This document shows positions 42,549 to 51,883 of a stretch of 58,665 bases of DNA, piece after piece. Position numbers and translations under genes: made by a program. Position 1 is the first letter of the stretch. Each line of letters begins with the position of its first letter. Below the pieces are notes generated by a model that saw only the letters and a list, made by a program, of their open reading frames with translations, ran no database searches and was not told the origin of the DNA. The stretch comes from Porticoccus sp041581635 (GTDB lineage Bacteria > Pseudomonadota > Gammaproteobacteria > Pseudomonadales > Porticoccaceae), in NCBI GenBank assembly GCA_041581635.1, contig JBFICW010000014.1, forward strand, positions 1-58,665, in the 5' to 3' direction.

Positions 42549-45500
42549 TTAATCTACAAATAGTCGGGCATTCCTGAACAACCGCATCCAAGCACCATCT
42601 TCCTGCCAATCATCCGGGTGCCAGGAGTTCGTCACAGCGCGAAATACTCGCTCAGGATGAGGCATCATAATCGTCGCCCTACCATCGGCACTGGTCACCC
42701 CGGTTATACCCATGGGTGACCCATTGGGATTCGCTGGATACACCTCGGTTGTATCGTGGAAATTATCCAAATAACGAAGGGCCACCTGACCGGACGCACT
42801 ATAGGCTTGTGCATCGATGTCACTGGCAAATTCAGCCCGCCCCTCTCCATGGGCGACAGCGATGGGGATATGAGAACCGACCATTCCTTTCAATAACACA
42901 GAGGGGGTCGGTTCAATACGAACGAGTGAAAAACGAGCCTCAAACTGTTCGGACAAGTTACGGACAAAACGCGGCCAATGTTCAGCGCCAGGAATTAGAG
43001 GCTTAAGATTGGACAACATTTGGCAACCATTACAAACACCCAGGGTAAAGGAATCATTGCGGTGAAAAAACTGCTGAAACGCGTCTCTCGCCTGCGGATT
43101 AAACAGAATTGTCTTTGCCCAGCCCTCTCCAGCGCCCAAAACATCGCCATAGGAAAAACCGCCACAGGCCACCAACCCCTTAAAGTCGCCCAAACCTATG
43201 CGACCACTTAAGATATCACTCATATGAACATCGACAGAATCGAAGCCAGCACGATCGAAAGCTGCGGCCATCTCAACTTGACCATTGACACCCTGTTCGC
43301 GAAGTACCGCTATACGAGGACGAATACCTCTATCAATATACGGTGCTGAAACATTGTCATTAATATCAAATGTTAAACCTACACTGAGGCCCGGATCTTC
43401 GAGGAACAAGCCATCGAATTCCTGGCGCGCACATTGTTCATTATCGCGCTGCGCCTGGATTTGATAACTGGTTTCACTCCAGCGACGGAGCAATTCGACA
43501 CAACTGTGGCTGTATAAACGCGCACCATCCTGATGAATCTCAATGCTGTCGGAGTTGTTGAGCGTAGCAACGGTACTGACAGGAATATCGACTTTAGCAA
43601 AGCGAATTTTTACAGCATCTGCAATATCAGCTGCAACCTGAACAACGGCACCTAATTCCTCGTTAAACAGCAGCGACAGAGCATCGCCAGGCTGTTCATC
43701 CAGACAGATATCAAGCCCCGTGCGCCCGGCAAACGCCATTTCAACCAGAGTGGTAAACAAACCACCATCGGCACGGTCGTGGTATGCAATGAGCTCACCA
43801 GCCTTATTTGCCGCCTGAATGGTATTGAAGAAGCACTTCAGTTTGTCGGCACTGACAACATCCGGTGGTGTATCGCCCATTTGGTTATATACCTGAGCCA
43901 AGATTGAGCCACCCAGACGATTTTGATTGTCACCAAGGTCAATATACAGAAGTACCGTGTCGCCTTTATCCGTCCGCAACTGAGGCGTCAGTGTTTTTCG
44001 TACATCCTCAACAGGCGAGAATGCTGAAATAATCAGAGATAACGGTGAGGTAACCGATTTCTGCTCGCCATCACGTTCCCAGGCCGTCCGCATGGACATT
44101 GAGTCTTTGCCCACTGGAATGGTGAGGCCCAACGCCGGGCATAGCTCCATAGCCACGGCTTCCACTGTACGGAAGAGTTTTTCATCTTCGCCTGGGTGAC
44201 CCGCTGCGCACATCCAGTTAGCAGAAAGCTTGATATTGGACAGCTTGGCTATACTGGTCCCTGCAATATTAGTGATGGCTTCACCAATGGCCATTCTCCC
44301 CGATGCGGGGCCATCCAAAAGAGCGAGGGGCGTACGCTCACCCATAGACACCGCCTCACCGGCATAACTATCAAAACTCGCCGTGGTCACCGCACAATCA
44401 GCTACGGGTACTTGCCAGGGCCCCACCATCTGATCCCTTGCCACAGTGCCGGTGATGCTGCGATCGCCAATGGTAATGAGAAAACTTTTACTACTAACAG
44501 ATGGATGCTGGATAACCCGCTCTATGGCTTCATCCAAAACAATACCCGACCAGTCAAAAGCCATGGTTTGAGGGCTCAATGATTCTGCATCGCGATGCAT
44601 TTTTGGCGGCTTACCAAACAATACCGACATGGGTAAATCCACCGGTTTTGCATCGAAGTGTTGATCGTTCACCAGAAGGTGATTTTCGGCTGTGGACTCT
44701 CCCACCACCGCGTACGGACAGCGCTCGCGTTTACAAATCGCTTCGAACTGGGCCAGGTTTTCAGGCTCAACGGCCATAACATAACGTTCTTGGGCTTCAT
44801 TACACCAGATGGCCAGGGGAGACATACCCGGCTCATCATTGTTCACGTTACGCAATTCAAAATTACCGCCACAACCACCATCTTTAACTAATTCAGGAAA
44901 GGCATTGGATAAACCTCCCGCGCCCACATCGTGAATAAAGGCTATGGGATTTTCCTTACCTAGCTGCCAACATTGATCAATGACTTCCTGACAGCGACGT
45001 TCTATCTCGGGGTTTTGCCGCTGTACGGAGGCAAAATCCAAATCTTCCGCACTGCTGCCCGATGCCATTGACGATGCGGCACCACCCCCAAGACCGATCA
45101 ACATGGCAGGCCCACCCAACACGATCAACTTACAGCCGGGGTCAAATTCATGCTGTTCAATGTGTTCTTCACGGATATTGCCATAGCCACCGGCAATCAT
45201 GATTGGCTTGTGATAACCGCGACGCTCACCATCAAAATCCTGCTCAAAGGTACGAAAATAACCGCAGAGATTTGGACGCCCGAATTCATTATTAAACGCA
45301 GCGCCACCAATGGGCGCTTCGACCATAATATCCAGAGCCGTCACAATCCTGTCGGGTTTCCCATAATTCTGCTCCCATGGCTGTGTGAGCTCTGGAAGGT
45401 TAAGGTTAGAAACAGAAAATCCCGTGAGGCCTACCTTTGGCTTGGAACCTCGACCAACAGCTCCCTCATCTCGAATTTCTCCACCAGATCCGGTACCAGC

Positions 45501-46415
45501 CCCTGGAAATGGTGCAATGGCCGTGGGGTGATTATGCGTTTCCACCTTCATTAGAATGTGAATGGGCTCTTGGGTATAGCCATAAACTTTGCTGTCAGGA
45601 TTAGGAAAAAAACGACCTGCTTCACTACCAGCAATGACCGAGGCATTGTCGTCATAGGCAGAAAGTACATCCTCACCACCCAGTTCGTAGGTATTCTTGA
45701 TCATACTAAACAGTGAAATATCCTGGCTTTCGCCATCAATATTCCACGACGCATTAAATATTTTATGACGACAGTGTTCAGAATTTGCCTGGGCAAACAT
45801 CATCAACTCAACATCGGTGGGATCTCGCCCAAGATCGTTAAAACTCTTCAACAAGTAATCAATTTCATCGTCTGCCAAGGCCAAGCCTAAAGCCACATTG
45901 GCCTTCTCCAGAGCAGACCTGCCCTCCTGGAGAACAGGAACCCGAGTCATTGGCGTCGGCTCCTGATGTACAAACAAGGTTGCAGCCTCAGAAAGATCAG
46001 TAAAAACAGCCTCCACCATACGATCATGTAACAGTGCTTCGATCTGTGGGCGATGCTCTTTAATGATAGTCCCGCGCAGGTAATAACTAATACCGCGCTC
46101 CAAACGGCGCAATGATTGCAGCCCGGTATTGTGGGCAATATCTGTCGCCTTGCTAGACCAGGGTGAAATAGTACCGGGGCGAGGAACAACCAATAACATC
46201 TCACCTTCAGGTTCTTCCGCTGTTACCTGAGGCCCATAGGTAAGCAGTGCTTGTAGTGTGCTCGATTCTGCATCGGACAAATCACCCTCTACTTCTGCAA
46301 AATGAACAAATTCGGCGTATACACCTTCAATACAGGGCTCTATAGCCTTCAGTGAAGAGAGAAGTTTTTGTTTTCTAAACTCAGAAAGCGCCGGGGCACC
46401 ACGGAAAATCAGCAT
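42549..46415 (-). CDS. purL: Phosphoribosylformylglycinamidine synthase
   Basis: PurL converts FGAR, glutamine and ATP to FGAM in purine synthesis. The 1288-residue protein is the long single-chain form of gammaproteobacteria. It has an N-terminal PurS-like part, the FGAM synthase core (KVETHNHPTAIAPFPGAGTG; GLGGGAASSM; PVGKDSMSM), and a C-terminal glutaminase with the nucleophile Cys in GVCNGCQMLS and the His in VAHGEGRAEF. It is monocistronic, with a strong terminator, and divergent from mltF. The region before the start shows no recognisable PurR operator. Confidence 0.98.
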   Translation of the reverse strand: MLIFRGAPALSEFRKQKLLSSLKAIEPCIEGVYAEFVHFAEVEGDLSDAESSTLQALLTYGPQVTAEEPEGEMLLVVPRPGTISPWSSKATDIAHNTGLQSLRRLERGISYYLRGTIIKEHRPQIEALLHDRMVEAVFTDLSEAATLFVHQEPTPMTRVPVLQEGRSALEKANVALGLALADDEIDYLLKSFNDLGRDPTDVELMMFAQANSEHCRHKIFNASWNIDGESQDISLFSMIKNTYELGGEDVLSAYDDNASVIAGSEAGRFFPNPDSKVYGYTQEPIHILMKVETHNHPTAIAPFPGAGTGSGGEIRDEGAVGRGSKPKVGLTGFSVSNLNLPELTQPWEQNYGKPDRIVTALDIMVEAPIGGAAFNNEFGRPNLCGYFRTFEQDFDGERRGYHKPIMIAGGYGNIREEHIEQHEFDPGCKLIVLGGPAMLIGLGGGAASSMASGSSAEDLDFASVQRQNPEIERRCQEVIDQCWQLGKENPIAFIHDVGAGGLSNAFPELVKDGGCGGNFELRNVNNDEPGMSPLAIWCNEAQERYVMAVEPENLAQFEAICKRERCPYAVVGESTAENHLLVNDQHFDAKPVDLPMSVLFGKPPKMHRDAESLSPQTMAFDWSGIVLDEAIERVIQHPSVSSKSFLITIGDRSITGTVARDQMVGPWQVPVADCAVTTASFDSYAGEAVSMGERTPLALLDGPASGRMAIGEAITNIAGTSIAKLSNIKLSANWMCAAGHPGEDEKLFRTVEAVAMELCPALGLTIPVGKDSMSMRTAWERDGEQKSVTSPLSLIISAFSPVEDVRKTLTPQLRTDKGDTVLLYIDLGDNQNRLGGSILAQVYNQMGDTPPDVVSADKLKCFFNTIQAANKAGELIAYHDRADGGLFTTLVEMAFAGRTGLDICLDEQPGDALSLLFNEELGAVVQVAADIADAVKIRFAKVDIPVSTVATLNNSDSIEIHQDGARLYSHSCVELLRRWSETSYQIQAQRDNEQCARQEFDGLFLEDPGLSVGLTFDINDNVSAPYIDRGIRPRIAVLREQGVNGQVEMAAAFDRAGFDSVDVHMSDILSGRIGLGDFKGLVACGGFSYGDVLGAGEGWAKTILFNPQARDAFQQFFHRNDSFTLGVCNGCQMLSNLKPLIPGAEHWPRFVRNLSEQFEARFSLVRIEPTPSVLLKGMVGSHIPIAVAHGEGRAEFASDIDAQAYSASGQVALRYLDNFHDTTEVYPANPNGSPMGITGVTSADGRATIMMPHPERVFRAVTNSWHPDDWQEDGAWMRLFRNARLFVD

Positions 46416-46701
46416 CTTGAAGTAGCTCGCATCAGGCAGGATTTAAAGCCGCTTATTGTACTGGAATTGACCTCAATACGTCATGGTTTCAAACGATCCA
46501 TTTAAGCATCCATTAACTGGCTTGCCACCCCGGCAGTCATTAATCAGAAAACTGTTGAACCGCTGAACATCTATCTCTAATCTAGACAACCTACAAAGCA
46601 AGCTCATGAATTTCTGAAAGAAGCCGAAAGGCGATAACGGGGTCGTCATCGATGATCACCTTTTTTATTTTCAGAATGCGGCTTCATCGTTGGACGAAGA
46701 T

Positions 46702-48162
46702 ATGGTCGGGTTTTATTTCCATTTAAAGAAGACGACAAAGCGCATACTGCTATGCACGATTCTTTTTATTATAGCCCTGACCCTTTCCACTAGCCGAGCG
46801 CCCACCACGCTAGAGGAAGTTCTCAGTAATAACGAACTTCGTATTATCACCCTGATGGGGTCAACCACCTATTTCAAAAATGCCAAGGGTGAAGATGGTT
46901 TTGAGTACCTGCTGGCCAAAGCCTTTGCCAACGCACTCGGTGTCGAACTCAAAGTCACTGCTATGGAGTCACTCAGCGGTGTACTTCTCTCGGTAGGCGG
47001 CCCGCGAGGACACCTTGCTGCAGCCGGACTGACCGTCACCCCTGATCGCCAAAAGAAAATGAGGTTTAGCAATCCCTACTATCAGGTCAAGCAAACTCTG
47101 ATTTACCGAAATGGTTCAAAACGACCCCGAAAAATTGAAGACCTGTATGGGGGGCGATTACTGGTGATCCCCAACAGCTCTCACAGAGAAAGGCTTGCCG
47201 AATTAAAACTTGAGTATCCCCAGCTGCAGTGGGAGGAAGTCGAAGGACTGGAAATGCTGGACCTGATGGCTCAGGTGCATTCCGCTGAAGCAGATTATGC
47301 CGTGGTCGATTCCACCTCCTACCTGGTTGACAGAAGCATCTACCCCAATGCCAGAGCCGCATTTGATTTATCAGAACCACAGCCTATAGCCTGGGCATTT
47401 CCTCTCCACGGCGACAACTCATTAATTGATGCGGCCAACATATTTTTTAAAGAATTTGATCAAAGTGGCGAATTGAAACGATTAAAAAAGCAGTCCCTCG
47501 ATCAGAAAGATGGGTTTAACCTGGCTGGTTCACAACTCTTTCTCAGGAGAATCAATACCCGTCTCCCCAAATACGAAGCGATATTTAAGGAAGTGGCCAA
47601 AACCTACAATGTAGACTGGCACCTGCTCGCCGCCATTGCCTACCAGGAATCACACTGGAACGCCAAGGCCAGATCCCCAACTGGGGTTCGCGGGTTAATG
47701 ATGCTGACATTACCAACGGCTAAAGAAATGGAGGTTAACGACCGGCTGGATCCGCGGCAAAGCCTGGAAGGTGGCGTTAAATACTTTCTAAAGACCAAAT
47801 CGAGAATCCCCAAAGATATCACTGATCCCGATAGAACCTTACTGGCTCTGGCTGCCTATAATGTCGGAATGGGACACCTCGAGGATGCCAGGGTGCTTGC
47901 GGATAGAGATCATAAAAATCCAGACCTATGGAAGGATGTAAAAAACTACCTCCCCTTGCTCCAACAGAAAAAATATTTTAGCACCGTACGGCATGGCTAT
48001 GCTCGGGGTCATGAGCCCGTCGCCTATGTTCAAAACATTCTTCGCTACAGGGCGATGTTAAAGTGGCACTCACTTGAAGCCCAGCGCCGCCAAGAACGAC
48101 AGCAAAACCCTGAATTACCAAATTCCAGTGATTGGAATCCGGACTCCCTACTCTCCCTGTAA
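46702..48162 (+). CDS. mltF: Membrane-bound lytic murein transglycosylase F
   Basis: MltF cleaves peptidoglycan glycan strands. After an N-terminal anchor (RILLCTILFIIALTLS) comes a periplasmic solute-binding-like domain (ELRIITLMGSTTYF...), which regulates the enzyme. From about residue 300 comes the SLT catalytic domain with its Glu in AIAYQESHWNAKARSPTGVRGLMML. The frame starts at TTG 46690, but ATG 46702 is more likely (486 residues). It is full length and lies next to tadA, as in many gammaproteobacteria. The 286 bases between purL and mltF show no other gene. Confidence 0.95.
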   Translation: MVGFYFHLKKTTKRILLCTILFIIALTLSTSRAPTTLEEVLSNNELRIITLMGSTTYFKNAKGEDGFEYLLAKAFANALGVELKVTAMESLSGVLLSVGGPRGHLAAAGLTVTPDRQKKMRFSNPYYQVKQTLIYRNGSKRPRKIEDLYGGRLLVIPNSSHRERLAELKLEYPQLQWEEVEGLEMLDLMAQVHSAEADYAVVDSTSYLVDRSIYPNARAAFDLSEPQPIAWAFPLHGDNSLIDAANIFFKEFDQSGELKRLKKQSLDQKDGFNLAGSQLFLRRINTRLPKYEAIFKEVAKTYNVDWHLLAAIAYQESHWNAKARSPTGVRGLMMLTLPTAKEMEVNDRLDPRQSLEGGVKYFLKTKSRIPKDITDPDRTLLALAAYNVGMGHLEDARVLADRDHKNPDLWKDVKNYLPLLQQKKYFSTVRHGYARGHEPVAYVQNILRYRAMLKWHSLEAQRRQERQQNPELPNSSDWNPDSLLSL

Positions 48163-48201
48163 CGCGCCAGACTATTAACGCCTTTTTATAAATACGCTGT
48201 T

Positions 48202-48687
48202 TTAACGACGCTGTCGAAAAAAACTACTCATTAACTCACTACATTGATCGGATAGAATGCCACCGACAACCTCTATTTTATGATTGTAATGGGCAGATTC
48301 GGTGAGCTGTAATTGGCTCACTATGGCACCAGCCCTTGGCTCAGTAGCACCAAAAACCAAACGGCTAACCCGCGCATGCAAGAGTGCCCCTACGCACATG
48401 GTGCAAGGCTCAATGGTTACATAAAGTGTTGTACCAGGTAATCGATAGTTACCAAGTTTGGTGGCGGCATCGCGCAACGCAATCACTTCGGCATGTGCCG
48501 TGGGGTCGCAGCCACTTATGGGTTGATTCCAACCTTCGCCAACTATTTGACCATCCTTCACTAATATAGCGCCGACAGGTACTTCGCCCGCCACCCCTGC
48601 CTGCTCAGCAAGCGCTAACGCTTTACTCATCCAATCTCTATCTATAGGGGTATAACCTTTTCCTGTCATTGTGAGATAAACCGTCAA
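48202..48687 (-). CDS. tadA: tRNA-specific adenosine deaminase TadA
   Basis: TadA changes the wobble adenosine of tRNA-Arg(ACG) to inosine. The zinc site is intact: HAEV in DPTAHAEVIALRDA (His ligand and catalytic Glu) and PCTMC in IEPCTMCVGALLHARV (two Cys ligands). The length of 161 residues is normal. Convergent with mltF. Confidence 0.96.
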   Translation of the reverse strand: MTVYLTMTGKGYTPIDRDWMSKALALAEQAGVAGEVPVGAILVKDGQIVGEGWNQPISGCDPTAHAEVIALRDAATKLGNYRLPGTTLYVTIEPCTMCVGALLHARVSRLVFGATEPRAGAIVSQLQLTESAHYNHKIEVVGGILSDQCSELMSSFFRQRR

Positions 48688-48768
48688 ATTAGGGGGGTAA
48701 AAGAGACGTAATAAAGGGGCATCAGTTTGACCACGACCGGCTTTATCACATACATATAGTCCGCAGGT

Positions 48769-48963
48769 TTAGTTAAGCTTGTCCATTTCTTCGAGTCGCT
48801 TATCGACGCTATCCTGCAAAAACCCTTCGATGGCCTCAGCTTTATCGACTTCCCGTTGGTAAATAACCTCGGGGCGTTCATCGTTATTCGGTGTTTTTTT
48901 ACTATCGATAAACACCACGTAAATCAGCCCAAGCACCGCCACGGCCAATAGCAAATATTTCAT
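48769..48963 (-). CDS. Small membrane-anchored hypothetical protein
   Basis: A 64-residue peptide with one N-terminal helix (YLLLAVAVLGLIYVVFI) and a charged, helical tail (EVIYQREVDKAEAIEGFLQDSVDKRLEEMDKLN) that could form a coiled coil. An AAGGAAT ribosome site precedes the ATG. It lies upstream of tadA on the same strand. No family recognised; the composition supports a real gene. Confidence 0.65.
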   Translation of the reverse strand: MKYLLLAVAVLGLIYVVFIDSKKTPNNDERPEVIYQREVDKAEAIEGFLQDSVDKRLEEMDKLN

Positions 48964-49432
48964 AATATCATTCCTTTTAAAGCCAACCTCTAGAGAGGCA
49001 ACCTAAACGCCAGGCAGAACACTGGAAGTATCTCGCCAAGCACAAAGTACTCCCCTCACTCCCAGTCGACTGTTATAAAAAATAATCACGCAAACGACGG
49101 AGACAGCACGATTTTACACGATCTATGCAAATTGATGGTGCGTCAGGTGGAATAACAAGACCACTTAGCTGGTTCTCCTCAATACATCGTAGAAAAAGGA
49201 ATGTCCGGGATACCAGGAGTCGCCGGTGTGTCATGTTTAGCAACAACGCTTCGTTATTACCGTTGGTCGAACATAGGGTTCACCTGTCGCGTATCACCTG
49301 CAAAGTATCACCCGGCGACTAATCTTTGTCTTAACAGTCTTATCCCTGTTTGTGACGGGCATTGTTGTCCGGCTGTTTTCGTTTTGCCTTCCAGCCGCCA
49401 TGTCCCCCGGAATCGTAAGGAGGGAATTTCGG
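48964..49432. other. Non-coding gap before the protease gene
   Basis: About 470 bases without a convincing gene. Short frames here lack signals and overlap one another. No tRNA, riboswitch core or repeat was recognised. The last 40 bases carry the protease ribosome site AGGAGGGA. The base composition begins to shift to the GC-rich style of the next two genes. Confidence 0.5.
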
Positions 49433-51304
49433 ATGCGCCACATTTTATTTTGTATCAGTTTCTTGATCGGTATTGCTGTTCCCGCACTTGCCGTGCAACC
49501 ACCACCCAACGCATTTGTGGGCGATACGCTTCCCAGCCAGGCGCCCGATCGTGTGCTCGTGAAGTTTAGTCCCGGTGTCAGCATGGCCAGCGTCGGACAA
49601 GCTCTGGGGGCGGTCAGTGGTCGCGCAGTCAGTACCATTTCCCAGCTGGGAGTAAACGTGGTTGAGGTGCCCATCGGAACAGTCGGCGGCAGTGTCGCCA
49701 TGCTCAACAACAATCCCAATGTCGTATTTGCCGAACCGGACTCCTATCGCGTTATGTTATTGCCGAACGAAGGCGACGATCCGGAGCCTACCGGAACCAA
49801 CAACCTCTGGTTCGAACAGCAGTGGGGATTAAACAATACCGGACAATTGCTGATCAACCCGGAAACTGGGGCATTTGACTCGTCCGGGGCGGCGGATGCA
49901 GACATCGACGCCCCCGAGGCCTGGGATATATCCACCGGCTCAACGGCGGTAAAGATTGCCATTCTCGATACCGGTATCGATTGCCGTACGTCCGCGCGGC
50001 CAGATGGCAGCCTGGAGTTTGAGGCGGCTTCGGGTAAGTGCATTGAAGAGGTCAGTTTTGTGCAGGCGTACAGTAATACCCTCGACGATGTGGCGGCTCA
50101 TGGTTCCCATGTGGCCGGGATTGCCGCAGCGGCCACCGATAACGACATCGGTATCGCCGGGGTGGGCTGGGATAGCTCCGTTGGCAGCCTCAAAACCTGT
50201 TTTGAATACTATCTCGACTTACTGCCCCCGCTGGGTTACTACGTGATCGTGGGGGTGTGCCCGGTGTCTTCATCGGCGGCGGCGCTGACCTATGCCGCCG
50301 ATCACGGCTACCACGCGGCCAACATGAGTTACGCCAGCGATGAGGTGGACGAATCCGGCGAGCCGGCTGGGCTAGGAGGATACAGCGCCACCGAGGCCGC
50401 CGCGGTTGACTACGCCTGGGACAAGGGGCTAGTGATGGTGGCGGCCGCGGGTAATGACGGTAACTCCGTCATGAACTATCCCGCCGCCTATGACAAAGTT
50501 ATCGCTGTTGCCGCCACCTCGGCAGTGGACGACAGGGCTTCCTTTTCCAGCTACGGTTCCTGGGTCTCAGTGATGGCCCCGGGGGAAAACATTATTTCCA
50601 CGGTACCCAACGAACTCTGTATCTTTTATGCAGATATATTGGGTGAGTACTATGACCCGAATTCCGACGCCTGCCTGGACTGGTATTCGGGCACCTCCAT
50701 GGCAAGTCCCCATGTGGCTGGTGCCGCAGGCCTGGTGTGGGCGCACCTATTTCCCGGTCAGTTGAGCGATCCGGACACCTGCTCGGATAACGGCACCGCC
50801 TGCAATCAGGTCGTCAGGGATCGACTGGAACAGAACGCCGATACCACGGGAGCCCTGGGGCAAAACCTGCTGGTCTATTCAGGATACGGGAAATTGAATG
50901 TGGCAGCGGCACTTTCCGGCGCGGCCGAGCCACCTCCCCCAGACCCGGAACCGGTGACAGCGACCATTCAGAGCCTGACAGACAATGGTGATGGTACGGT
51001 CACTATCACCTGGGATCACAACGGCCATGTGCTGCTGGAAAGGGAGAAACTGCACGCAAAATCTGGCCAATGGAAAGCCTCTACCACTGTCTATGACGGT
51101 ACCGGGAAAACCAGCTATGAGGATAGTAGTGGTGCAGGAACATTCCACTACCGTATAGGCGCAGAACAGCCCGATACCTCGATTATCTGGAGTGACTACC
51201 AGGAAGTTGATATCAGTGACACCTCGGGTGGTGGAGGTGGTCCCGGTGGCGGTAACGGAGGCGGTGGAGGAAAAGGCGGTGGCAAGGGAAAGCCCGCCAA
51301 ATAA
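49433..51304 (+). CDS. Secreted subtilisin-like serine protease (peptidase S8)
   Basis: A 623-residue exported protease. The ATG at 49433 has a perfect AGGAGGGA site and leads into a signal peptide ending at VPALAV; the longer frame from 49352 is rejected. An inhibitor-like propeptide (RVLVKFSPGVS...) comes first. The triad is Asp179 in ILDTGID, His223 in AAHGSHVAG and Ser422 in SGTSMASPHVAG, with oxyanion Asn in AAAGNDG. The catalytic domain is followed by a fibronectin-like or similar beta domain and a Gly/Lys-rich tail (GGGKGGGKGK). GC content is clearly higher than in the flanking core genes, suggesting transfer. Confidence 0.92.
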   Translation: MRHILFCISFLIGIAVPALAVQPPPNAFVGDTLPSQAPDRVLVKFSPGVSMASVGQALGAVSGRAVSTISQLGVNVVEVPIGTVGGSVAMLNNNPNVVFAEPDSYRVMLLPNEGDDPEPTGTNNLWFEQQWGLNNTGQLLINPETGAFDSSGAADADIDAPEAWDISTGSTAVKIAILDTGIDCRTSARPDGSLEFEAASGKCIEEVSFVQAYSNTLDDVAAHGSHVAGIAAAATDNDIGIAGVGWDSSVGSLKTCFEYYLDLLPPLGYYVIVGVCPVSSSAAALTYAADHGYHAANMSYASDEVDESGEPAGLGGYSATEAAAVDYAWDKGLVMVAAAGNDGNSVMNYPAAYDKVIAVAATSAVDDRASFSSYGSWVSVMAPGENIISTVPNELCIFYADILGEYYDPNSDACLDWYSGTSMASPHVAGAAGLVWAHLFPGQLSDPDTCSDNGTACNQVVRDRLEQNADTTGALGQNLLVYSGYGKLNVAAALSGAAEPPPPDPEPVTATIQSLTDNGDGTVTITWDHNGHVLLEREKLHAKSGQWKASTTVYDGTGKTSYEDSSGAGTFHYRIGAEQPDTSIIWSDYQEVDISDTSGGGGGPGGGNGGGGGKGGGKGKPAK

Positions 51305-51333
51305 CCGTTTCACAGACAACGAAATATCAATCT

Positions 51334-51355
51334 ACAGGGCCAGAGGTGGCCCTGT
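51334..51355 (+). terminator. Probable terminator of the S8 protease gene
   Basis: ACAGGGCCA and TGGCCCTGT form a perfect nine-base stem with loop GAGG, about 30 bases after the stop. The following T-run is short (TTTA), so strength is uncertain. Confidence 0.6.
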
Positions 51356-51385
51356 TTAGTAGAGAGCCAGAAATCTTGTTTGACG

Positions 51386-51667
51386 TTACTGGCGGCTTTT
51401 CAAAAAGTTATTTATTTGCTTTTCCAGATTCTCGCCACGGCCCATTCGTTGCCCCGCGAGCATAGGACGTATCCCCTCCTTTTTTTGTCCAAAAACCAGC
51501 CCACTAGACTGAATCCAACACGGCGTTTCACCCATCCAAAACCAGGATTGATCCTCTCGGAGAAAACAGTTCAACTGAATCACCAAGCGAATGTTGCCCA
51601 TGTCATCCATGGCCTCACAACGCACGTCACGGCGAGTCACGATGCCGACAAAACCACCGTTATCCAA
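51386..51667 (-). CDS. Doubtful 93-residue hypothetical protein
   Basis: This reverse-strand frame from a TTG has a protein-like composition (DMGNIRLVIQLNCFLREDQSWFWMGETPC) with Trp and Cys residues and no known family. No good ribosome site is seen at the TTG; an internal ATG (MDDMGN) is possible. An overlapping forward frame looks like its shadow. Either a small gene, a fragment, or chance. Confidence 0.35.
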   Translation of the reverse strand: MDNGGFVGIVTRRDVRCEAMDDMGNIRLVIQLNCFLREDQSWFWMGETPCWIQSSGLVFGQKKEGIRPMLAGQRMGRGENLEKQINNFLKSRQ

Positions 51668-51883
51668 TATCGTTATTTAACGTCAGCCTGATTATGTTGA
51701 ATCGGTCTCACCGGCTGTTCGTCAGTTTCTAAACTAAAAGAACTGTTATGGCAAGTCGTGCCCAAGGGATGTGATTATGTTTTTTTTACAGGAGATGTGC
51801 AGGATGAAGTTAAGGAGACACGGCAAGAAAAGCTAATTAATAAACACTCAGTTTTCCATGCATGGCAAGAAGAGGACAGAAGA

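Noticed and set aside
45150..45554. 134-residue forward frame inside purL
   Set aside because: Antisense to a strongly conserved enzyme; no start signal.
49125..49432. Short frames and a possible structured RNA before the S8 protease
   Set aside because: The frames overlap each other and lack signals; no known riboswitch core could be recognised by eye.
51380..51691. 103-residue forward frame
   Set aside because: Overlaps the reverse-strand candidate and has less protein-like composition and no ribosome site.
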